From: Arcuatula senhousia
Lineage: Eukaryota; Mollusca; Bivalvia; Mytilida; Mytilidae
Assembly: GCA_963971305.1 (NCBI GenBank)
Contig: OZ020303.1
Coordinates: 34,956,106 to 35,020,105, forward strand
Direction: 5' to 3'
Length of the DNA: 64,000 nt
The notes under the pieces were generated by a model. The model did not search any database, had not been told where the DNA came from, and saw only the letters and a program-made list of their open reading frames with translations. Below are positions 34,101 to 46,100 of this stretch, piece after piece (position 1 is the stretch's first letter; each line of letters starts with the position of its first letter). Position numbers and translations under genes: made by a program.

Positions 34101-37100
34101 ACAATCATATCAAAATGCATCACATTCAGTAAGTTAACAATCACATTGCATTGAATAACTAGACAAAATCTGGTAACTTCTTAATAAAGATGTAAATGCA
34201 TATTATTCTTTTTTTCTGAAATAATAAAGTTCCAATAAGAAGTTATGCTAGGATGTAAAGATAGTTAGACATTTTAGATTGATCATACTTTAGTTTGATA
34301 ATTTGATTTCAAGAACAAAGATTTTATTGCTTGGTCTCTAAAAAATATTCTCCTGCAGTGCCTCTTATATTTTGTATACGTGTGAAACCGAACTTACTGA
34401 GTTAAGTTTCCTTATTCTCTGATTAATCTTCATCAGCTGTGTATCAGTCTTTCTGGATTCGCTCTCATTTTTGTTTATTTCTGTACTAAGTCCCCTCTGT
34501 CGCTGCCTGATGCTATTCATTTCTGATTTTATTTCTTCCAGTTCTGCCTCCATTTTGACGATGTCAGCATCTACATTGGCAGTAAGGTATCTAGCTGTAT
34601 CTGTATTGGTGGAGTAGTAACGTAAGGACGGATGGCAATAAACCTGATCTCCTGTCAGAGTGAAGGCCTACAATAAAGTCAAATATATCTTTTATTAGGC
34701 AGCTTTAAAAGAGAGACCTTAAAACATACAACACTAAACACATGAAGATTACTGGTTGTATTCCAATGTTGATTTTCAAATTGGTGCTGATTTATGTAAA
34801 TTGTGAAATGCTCATTTATATATATGTACATTGTTCTTTTATCTGTACATTGTAATAATTGTCATTTCTGCAAACATATTCCTAGATTGGATGCATTTTT
34901 AATGGCTATGCTACTTATTTATTGATATTGGTACTGTATCAAATAGTAATTTCTAGTTTTGTTTCTTTAAACAATTTTACAACACTAAGTTTTCAGTTTT
35001 TAGTGATTTATTTGGCAAACAACACGTCTTAAAACCTTCAAAGTCTTACACACATAAGACTCCAGTACAACAAACATATATCACTTCATAGAAATGTCTA
35101 ATGAAAATGTATAAATTAGGCACAGTGTACCTCTCTACAGTTCCTGGGAGGAGGGTTGATATCAGGGTCCATAACTTTCCTGGCTACTCTTCCCTCTGGT
35201 ATCAGTAATATCATTTCAATGTTTCTCTAAAAATGGTTAAAATTACAAAATTTATTCAGACAAATTGATATATTAAACAAAACAAAATTACATCTTCACA
35301 AAAGAATTACAGAAAATCTGAGTAGAAGACACAAACACATGAAAAATCACTTACTACATGTACATTAACATCTCTTATCTACCTTTATGTATTATTATAG
35401 TATTAATAAATGGGTGTTTTTATAATGGCCCTGTTATATGTTCTCGGTCTGCAATAATGGCCCCCAGGGCCATTATTGCAGACCGAGAACATATAACAGG
35501 GCCATTCTCAAATCACCCATTTCTTAATACTTTTATTAACCAACTATGAAAAAGGAGACTCGAGGCGGACAAGTGAGGCGGAACTCATAATTTCTGCCTT
35601 AACTCACTGACAGTTACTTTGTCTCTGATTCGTAAGAGAAAATTCTAAGATTTATCATTCCTGCTCTTTTCAATTTTTTGTTTTGTTCTTACCATTAAAA
35701 CCTGTTTGCAAAATATCTAATTAATATGCAAAGTATAAAATGTTTAACTGATCTATATAATTTAACTAATAAATTTGCAGGTACAGTAAAAAATTTTTTT
35801 TATGTCAGTTCAACATTTTTTATGGATTACTTTTTAAGTGGACGAAATGCTGTAGATAATGGAATTGGATTTGATTTGTCAATACGTTATCAAATTACAT
35901 CCCATTTAGTATTTCAATATTTTAGGGACGAGTTGCTGAGGACAAAAGAATTTGATTTGAATAGTTTCATTTCTTTCCCCAAACTAAAGTTTCCCCCTTC
36001 AGCAGACAGCAAACTGACTTGTAAACATCTTAAAAATTTGTCAGGGTTAGGATCATTTTCTGCATACATGTATCAATATTTTATTCAAACTATTGACATT
36101 CAGAAGGTTTTTAGAAACCTGACAGAAACAGACAGGATCTAATATAAGTACATTGTATCTAGGTTTATCTTCAGGTAGGAAACCATTTTATACTTTGGTT
36201 ATTTGTAACTAAGGGATTTTTTTTATATCTTATTTGGAAAATAAATCTAATACATGTATTAGCTTGTAGGATTAGCGTAAAAAAGACGTTAAAGAAAATA
36301 TAAGCGACCAAATTATGAAATATGTAATAACCTACAACAGTCATATGTATAAGCAATTATCAATAGATTAATCCTCAGAAATTGAAGTTTAACACAATTT
36401 CTAACATTAATTTGATACTTTTCATTCAATTTGTAATATTGTTTTAATCAATTAATGCTGAAATAAATAACGTCAGCCATTTTGTAACCATCCATAATGG
36501 CCCTGTTTTCTGTCATAATGGCCCTGTTGTAATGCCCTGTTTTCTCATAATGGCCCTGTTTTGCATTTCATTAAGTAAGGGCAGATAGACTAATAATATA
36601 CTTAGTTGGTTAATAATACTGAGTTACTTAAAGCTGCTTATTCATAACCACTTTGAAGGCATGGAAGAATTTGTTATAGACTTGAAATGTTATATGGCAC
36701 ATTTATACCAATACTTGGCACTAGACAATGACATGGAAATGGGACAAGAAATTGTTATCTCCTGCTTGTGAGAGAAATTATAGTGTTCTTCTGCCAATCC
36801 AGTCTTTCTATAGAATGTATATGAGGACCTATTTATTATGCCTAGCTTACCTGATCTATGAGACAGTGAGAACCTATTTATTATGCCTAGCTTACCCGAT
36901 CTATAAGACAGTGAGAACCTAGTTATTATGCCTAGCTTACCTGATCTATGAGACAGTGAGAATGCCTAGCTTACCTGATCTATGAGACAGTGAGAATGCC
37001 TAGCTTACCTGATCTATGAGACAGTGAGAACCTATTTACTATGCTTAGCTTACATTATCTATGAGACAGTGAGAACCTATTTACTATGCTTAGCTTACAT

Positions 37101-40100
37101 GATCTATGAGACAGTGAGAACCTATTTATTATGCCTAGATTACCTGATCTATGAGACAGTTTGGACCTATTTATTATGCCTAGCTTACCTGATCTATGAG
37201 ACAGTGAGAACCTATTTATTATGCTTAGCTTACATGATCTATGAGACAGTGAGAACCTATTTATTATGCCTAGATTAACTGATCTATGAGAAAGTGAGAA
37301 CCTATTTATTATGCTTAGCTTACCTGATCTATGAGACAGTGAGAACCTATTTACTATGCTTAGCTTACCTAATCTATGAGACTGTGAGAACCTATTTATC
37401 ATGCCTAGCTTATCTGATCTATGAGACAGTGAGAACCTATTTATTATGCCTAGCCTACCTGATCTATGAGACAGTTTGCTATCACTGGATCTTCCAAGTC
37501 TAGTACATCTATTACAGCTTGGAATTCATTGCTATGAGCTCTCTACAAAAAACCTCCAAATTAACTTTTTTTATATTTATAGAATCTTATATTCAACAAT
37601 TATTTTAAAGAACAATAGCATCAGTTCTCTTATGCTTTATTGTACTATCTGCTTCCGACTAATGTTAAATGACTAAATAAACTAATAATAGGTAAAATTG
37701 AAAATTTTCTCTGTTTTTTTTTTTTAGTTTTAAGCAAATTTCACCATGATAAATGTGGTACTATACATTCAAGAGCCAAAGTCTTAAAAAAATTATATCA
37801 TCTTTTTTTAATGATGGGTTTCATTTAAAAAAATGTTCATTGAAGGGTTACAGAAAATTCAAATTAATAACATATTAGATAACTCTATTCAATATAAATA
37901 AAGTGAGTATTCTGACACTGTGTCTTTATGAAGGTCACATAATAAAACAGGTTTTCAAAAACTTACATGTCTGGAGGTATCATATACATTGTTCTGAAAA
38001 ACATAAACAAGGTACATTAAGACAACAACTTTCACTTGTCATACTTCTTTTCAATATTTTAAAGAATTATGTTTACAAAATAAACCTTTTCACTAATGTC
38101 TGTTATTGGTTTTTATGTTTTAATTAATTTTATTTTTATTTTTGAGAAGCCTTGAGGGCTTCCTCTTTATAAAATATAGTCTTGATACTGTTTTTTAATA
38201 GAGAACGAAATATGTATCATACTTATTAAAATCTACAAAATCAGTAAACATTAATACCTTAAATCTACTGGTGATAATAGATGGTCTTGATCTATCACAG
38301 TGTCTGTCAAAAATACTTTCTAAAACCTTTTCATCATGGTAGTCATGGCAACAAAATGAGTTGATCAGATTACCAAGGCAGCGCTCCACAGCCAGAGCCC
38401 ACTGTTGGTCCTTTAGATGAAAACAAGCACCTGAAAACAAATGCATATTCTAAATTTAATTTAGATAACACAGCAAAACTGGTTGGTGACAACACAATCT
38501 ATGTGTGTATGTGTTGGGTGTTTAAGGCCCTTTTTCGATGCACCTGAACCATGTAAGACGATCAGTTTTATTTGTGGAGGAAACCGGAGTAAACATACAA
38601 AGTCACCAATCTTGGGCAGATAACTGACAAACCTTATCACATAGTAGGGAAGTCCCGTTTTTGTAAATTATAAGCTAGACTCAAACACCACCTGAGAGAT
38701 GATCATTGAGTGATGAATAGTGAGGTATTTAAACAAGCGCCTTAGACCACTCGACCACCCAGCCCCCCCCCCCAACACAATCTAAGGGAAATTGCAAGAT
38801 GACTTGCAGCACCCACTGGTTTCATTGAAGACTGTTGGCTGTTTTTCATTTGTGGATTTTTAAGTTACCACTGATTTATGTAGGCTGTGTGGCTTACCCT
38901 TATTTCACAACAAAAGATCTTTCCAATGGTACAAAAATGAGTAGGAAATACAAGTTTTTATTTCAAAATTTAGTCTGGTGAGCAAAATATAGGTATAAAC
39001 AAGATTGCTTAAATACAACATTATCAGAACAATATGCAGATGTTACATCCTTGTCTGTTGATCATAGAATATTAAAAACTCTGGTCCAGTCAAACATACC
39101 AATAGGTCCTCGAGGTTTCTGATGAAAACCACCTCTTCTTGCTGTCTCCTCAATAGCCTTAATCACAGCTGGTACATAAGGTCCAAATCTTCTGAACCTG
39201 TCATTCTTAGCTGCCTTGAAACTTTGAAGTGTTTTGGAGACTTTGTCCTCTCTTGATTTTAAAGCTTGGAATTCTTGACTATAGAGAGAAAAATTTAAGA
39301 ATCGTAAAAATATTAGATGTTTTTATACATCTGGTAATAGGCATACATTTCTTTTATATAAGCAAGTTCATCTTGTAAAACTATTTCCAAATGATTTTTT
39401 AAATCTTCATATTAATAAATTTTCATATCCTTCTTTTAATAAGGTTTATTTTAATATCTACATTGACATCAAGGAATGAACAAATATTTGAATCTTTTGC
39501 ATACACTGACTATGTTGCATTTATGTCTTAAGTAATGTAATAATCAATCAAAACTCTTGGCTTCATTGAATACTGTGAATTCATTTTTTTTTTGGTAGGT
39601 ACACATTTTTGTGATTTGATGAAAGAGGATCAGTTCACGGATTCTTAAATTTGAGGTTCTAAAGTCTTCCGCATACATACATGTATCAATAATAAATTTC
39701 CTTTTTGTGAGGCTTAACTTTTCGTTGGTCAAGGACATCCACGTAAACCACAAAAATTGATACTCAATGAATAATAATGGAACCCTAGTAGATAAAACTT
39801 GAACACCCTTATCATGTATTTTCTTACTTCATTTTATATTCATCTCCTTTGTATTTAGTGACAGCACTTCTAAACTGTTCATTCTGATGTTCTGTAGTAT
39901 GTTGTTGAGCCTTGAGACTGTTAAGTTGTTCTACCAGCTTCTGTATTTTGTCCTCTCTAGCTCGTCTTTCAGACTCATAATCATGCTGGGCACTGAAAAA
40001 AATACAGTATGATACTGAATACTTTCTTTCATTCATGAAAGAGAATCTATATTGCATGCATAGGTTGGTATTTTATCATACAATTTCTGAACATAATCAA

Positions 40101-43100
40101 GAACTTTACAGTTCTTCAAATCAAGAAAAAATATAAATTGTTTTTCCTTTCTCTGAAATTCAGTGTTTTCCCTAGGTCCTTAAAGCATCATGGCAATTTG
40201 ATGCTATCTAAAATCCTATATAGTATATGCTAAAGGAAATGAAACCAATAGATGTTATTTTGAAAATTGAAAATACAAGGATGTTGTTACAAATTTCTGG
40301 AAAGAAAACTGAAATTTACTAAAAAAATTATGATAAATATTTATAAAAACTCATAACAACTGAATGTGTTAATTGTACCGTAATTACTATAATTTGCTAC
40401 GTAGCATTGGAACCCCACATTAAAAACATTAAAATAGGTTAACATCACATTACATGTAAAAGTTTTATGAAACCAATGGCCAATTGGCTTTTTTCACTGT
40501 TTTAAAATGTTGTATCATGTTTATAGATTCACTATCAAATTGTTTTATATTCTACCAATCTTACCTTTTTTGTAGCTCATGAATTCTGGCCTCCAATTCA
40601 GACTTTTCCCGTAGCTGTTTCCTTAAATTATTGTCAACTCTCTTCAAATCATCCTATAAAACAAAATGTGTTAAACTGCTGATCTAACCCTACATGGTGC
40701 CCCAAATTATTAGTTCATGTAATTACATCTTTGAATTAAAAAAAAAAATCCAAGAGTTTCTGTGTAATGAATTGATCCAATAAGCTATTACTGTTGACCT
40801 AAAATAGCTTTTGTTTTATTGATTAAAATCATCAATGAATATTTCTTTTAAAGAGACTTTTCAGATTTTCAAAACTTATTAACAAAGTATTCTTTTTAAT
40901 GTAAAAAACAACAACAAAACAATGAAAAATCCAAGCCATTTTATCAATAAGACTTGAAGTTATTACCAAAGCATTTCTAGCGTTTTTCTTTTTCTGGTTG
41001 AGTATTTCCCTGAATTCATCATATTTAGGCCTGAGTTTAGAGACAAGTTCACTGGCTGCCTTCAGTTGTTCCTGGATGGCTTTCTGTTGCTTTACACATT
41101 TTTCTACATTTTCCTAAAATGAAAAAGATTATTTACATTATCAATTAAACCTTTACAAATAATATATATCCATGTTTAAAGTTTCTATAACTAATATAAG
41201 AATTTTTATATCAAAGCAAAGCCATAACATTATCTAGCCACATGAAGTTGTAAAAACATTACCATTTTTATCTTACCAACCTCTTTCTTTATATAAATTT
41301 TGATTATACACCTGTAATCAAATTTAGGAAGACTTCTTCCCTTTCGCAGAGAGAGAGATTTAGCACCATAAAGTGGGTTAAACCTGTCATTTCTTTTGAA
41401 ATGCCTACACCAAATCAGAAATACTGCAACTTATACATGCCAAGTATACAGGTACATCACCATTTTTTTTTAACCTTTTGCGATTGATTTTTTTCTATCA
41501 GGTAATCTATTCATTGCCTTCATATGCTTAATTCATCCCAAATTTTAGGGTGCTAATGTCATTTTTACAAAATCAACAGATTTTAATTCATTCCTGTAAA
41601 TTCTCATATATTTCAATTCCGTCATGTACATGACCATGAACACCATATTTTCTTAAGTTTCCTCGCGACTGCTTTGAAACAATTAGGTAACAACTTAACA
41701 TGTACATGTATTAAGTTATTTCATACTGTAGAATTTGATATCTTACAAGCGGACAATAAAATCTAACCTTAGCTTCAACCACTTTCTGTTCAAATCTTGG
41801 CATTCTGGCTTTTTCTTGTTCATATTCCTTTGATATGGGCTGAAGTCCCTATAAAATAACAAAACAAAAAATCTATTGTATCTACATTTAAGCAGATCTT
41901 TAATATTGAACTTCCTATTACAGGACAAATGACCCATTATCCTTTCTTTTCTTTAACAATTCATTTTTTTTACCTTTTCTTTCTCTGCTACAAATGCCCA
42001 TGCCATTTCTTCTTTCAGTGTGCCAATCTTTTTCTTCAAATCATCAATGGCCGTCAGGGATTTAAACTTTTGTTCCCATTCTAACACTTCTTTTTCTAGT
42101 TTAGGCATCATCTGGAAGTCCAAGATAAATAATAATATCTTATCTAAACAAGAGGCTCCCAGGAGCCTGAATCGCTCACCTGGTCTTGATGTTGACCCTA
42201 TACTTTTGTAGAGCTAAATGAGCTGAACATTTAAGCAAGCAACAGCTTTTCTCTACCTGCAATAGTTTTCATTCTATAGGCCAAAAACACCATTTTTCAC
42301 CTATAAGGGGCCATAACCCCTATAAGGAGTCATCTGACAACTTCGACCCTATGAAGACTTTTGTAGAGCTAAATGAGCTGAACATTTAAGCAACCAACAG
42401 CTAATCTCTATCTGCAATAGTTTTCATTCTGTAGGCCAAAAACATGAAAAATGGCTATTTTTCAGTGGCCGTAACCCCTATAAGGGATCATCTGACAACT
42501 TCAACCCTATGGAGAATTTAGTAAAGCTAAATGAGCTGAACATTTAAGCAAGCAACAGCTAATCTCTATCTGCAATAGTTTTCATTCTGTAGGCCAAAAA
42601 CATGAAAAATCGCTATTTTTCAGGGGCCGTAACCCCTATAAGGGGTCATCTGCCAACTTCGACCCTATGGAGAATTTTGTAGAGCTCAATGAGCTGAACA
42701 TTTAAGCAAGCAACAGCTAATCTCTATGTGCAATAGTTTTCATTCTGTAGGCCAAAAACATGAAAAAATGCCATTTTTCAGGGGCTGTAACCCCTATAAG
42801 GGGTTATCTGACAACTTCGATCCTATGGAGACTTTCGTAGAGCTAAATGAGCTAAACATTTAAGCAAGCAACAGCTAATCTCTATCTGCAATAGTTTTCA
42901 AATGTAGGCCAAAAACATGAAAAATGGCTATTTTTCAACTTTAAGGGGCCGTAACCCCTATAAGGGGTCATCTTACAACTTCGACCCTATGGAGACTTTT
43001 GTAGAGTTAAATGAGCTGAACATTTAAGCAAGCAACAGCTAATCTCTATCTGCAATAGTTTTCATTCTGTAGGCCAAAAACATGAAAAAATGCTATTTTT

Positions 43101-46100
43101 CACCTTTAAGGGGCCGTAACCCCTATAAGGGGTCATCTGACAACTTTGACCAAATGGAGACTTTTGTAGAGCTTTTGATGCTGAATCAGTAGCGTGGCCT
43201 CAGATTTCCTCTATCTCTTATACTTTTTGATTTATAAGCCAAAAACAGTAGTCTGACCCCCCTAGTCTATTTTTAGCAACGGCGGCCATGTTTTTTATCA
43301 AAGCATTTCAAAATGAGGATCGTTTGTTGCCAACATGTCATATATCATTCCTGCCAAGTTTCTGTTAAATTGGTTCAGTGGTTTCAGAGGAGAAGATTTT
43401 TGAAATTGTTAACGGACGACAGACGACGACGGACGACGACGGACGCATAGTGATGGCATAAGCTCACATGGCCTTTGGCCAGGTGAGCTAAAAAATCTGT
43501 CCAAGTCAAAAATAGCCGTATTTCATTAAATAGGAAGTGGGTGAGCAACAGACCTGAAATCAAATCCCAGTTTATTGGACGCCACCACAATGCTGTATAC
43601 CAAATATCAAGTGGCTGTGAAAACTGTTACACAAATTTCTTCCCCACCCGCCATTCACCATTTTATAACCCAGATTTTTCACTCTGTGAAATCTGGCAAA
43701 AAATTGAGATTTGGTGACATGGACATCAAATTATCTACTTTTAGCTTATCTAAAGAAACATGGAATGATTGTTTTTCACTGAAACCAAGACTTGAGAGTC
43801 TTGTTGGAGGCTCAGGTGTATAAGGTTAGGAAGTAATTGATCTATTTGTTATATGAGATATCAATGCTGTTTTTTTAACTAAATCAATAAATGGTGCTTC
43901 ATTCAATCATGCATGTACTAGTTAACATTGGCAATGACTTTTTCTTTTTAAAAAATGTCCACATTGCTTTAACATAAGATCTAAAACATGGGATGTTTTG
44001 CATAAATTGCTATGATATTAAATTTAAGTACACATGTAGTGCTTTATTATTTTATATTTTTGAATCAGGGTCAATTCTTATATTCATATATATTTGTCTT
44101 AAAGAAAGTATGACTAGAAAAGCACCTGTTCCTTTTTCTCTATAACATCTTTGGTTACAGCTTTATGTTGATCAGCAGTCTGATAGTCAGCTTTCATTTG
44201 TTCCAACTGTGTGGCCTTGAGAAAAAACTACAACATAAAAGAGAAACTCTCACTGGTTAGAAGTTAATATAAAATAAGCAAGATGTAAAAAAATCATTAA
44301 ATAGAAAAAAGCTTTACCTCATTAAATGAACTTTTGGCATTACATTCTTATATCATATATTCAAATAATTATATAGTCTTTTTGAATATGTATTATAAGA
44401 CAAAACACTTTACCTATATCAAATACCCTATATACACTATATCGCACCCCATCACAAAAACCACAAAGGTAATTACAAAATGTTACAATGTAAACATGTG
44501 ATATAATGAATATGAAATGGCTAAATATGTACCACATGCTGTATAAACCGTGGACTGATATCACCCCCCGGGTGATATATGTAGATGTCTCAGGTTTTTA
44601 CAGCATGTGGTACATATTAGGACATGTAATATTCAGTTTATACCATTCTCTACTGATTACTTACAACCATGTATAAGGCATATACTGTATAACCTATCAT
44701 CTTATCCATTTTTGTTGTCTAAATAACCAACACAAAAAGATATAATCAAAAGTTTTAGTTTATTTGAAAACATTTTCTTACCTTGTATTTATCATGAGGA
44801 CTTTTTGAGTTTAAGAAATTACGACTTGTGTCTTGGTTGAGAACAGCTACAGGATTATCTACTTGTATGTTAAACTGATCTAAGATACAATTCAGGTCTT
44901 CTCTCTTTGTTGATACTGTTTTCCCTGTTGAAATAGTTTTAATAATTAAAGCATGCTTTTTTTTTATTTTAAAAAAAACGATTACCTTTGTTTTGTAAAT
45001 CATAACATGTAAAGCCATTATAACACTTAGTAGACAATAACTTTAATTTCAGCTCGTACTTTTTACATTCTAGAAAGAAAGAAATTGTGATTTAAAAGTA
45101 TTTTTGGCATTGATATGAGGTATACTGTTATACATTGTATACATTGATATACTGTAGAATTATTTTCATCAATTTTCATATATGTAAATCAGACAAGACA
45201 ATTTTTGGGTTTTGTGTTGTATTTATTTTCATGAAAACAACCCAATATTTGGAAAAATAAGCCAAACTTTTGAATGTGAATCTAACCTTACATTGACTTT
45301 ACGTCTCATACGATCACTAAAAAAATTAATTCTTTCTTCGTTATCAGCCACTAGTAGAAAAGTTCAAAATTGAGTTAAAAGATATGATAGTTAATTGTTT
45401 TAATTAGAGTTTGACTGGTGTGCTGTACTGAGATGATCACCTCAATATACCTATTGTGTCTCACAACTATGTTGTGTTCTATGGTCATTACCGGATCCTA
45501 AGATCGCAATGGAAGAGGGAGGTTTGGCGCCATAAAACCTGGTTTAACCCACCATTTCGTTTGAAATGCCTGTACCAAGTCAGGACCATTGCGATCCACC
45601 AGTTCTCCGGTATGACTGATTCGTTTTTGTCATTTTCTCTGGACTATGAGATTGATCGTTCAAGTTCGGTAGTTTTGTTATTACCTTTATTTAAAAAAAA
45701 CCCAGAATATTGACGAAGCAAAGTAAACCACTTTACCATCTTTAGATTTCATTTTATAGCTGCTGCCACCTTCTTTAGTAAACTTCCTCTCCACAATTAT
45801 AGTACTGCCGTAGTCATGAGGCTTGTATGCATCAGCTCCTCTGTTTCTCAAGTGGATTTCCAATTCTGCTGACCTTAAATAAACAAATGAAGTATAAATG
45901 ATTTACACTTTAATAGCTGCTGCCTCCATCCTTAGTTAACTTCCTTAACATTTTTAATTTACACTGCTGCACAACAGCATGTATAAGGCGGATTCAAATT
46001 ATAATGCGTTGAACCTCAACCAATCAAGTAAAATTGCTGGGGAAGTTATTTTCCTGGTCTCAAACAAAAATTTTTAATAACAATTTTCAACAATTGTGAT

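Noticed and set aside
36728..37503. Repetitive open frames ([18 protein letters not shown]) on both strands
   Set aside because: They are translations of the 45-bp splice-junction minisatellite.
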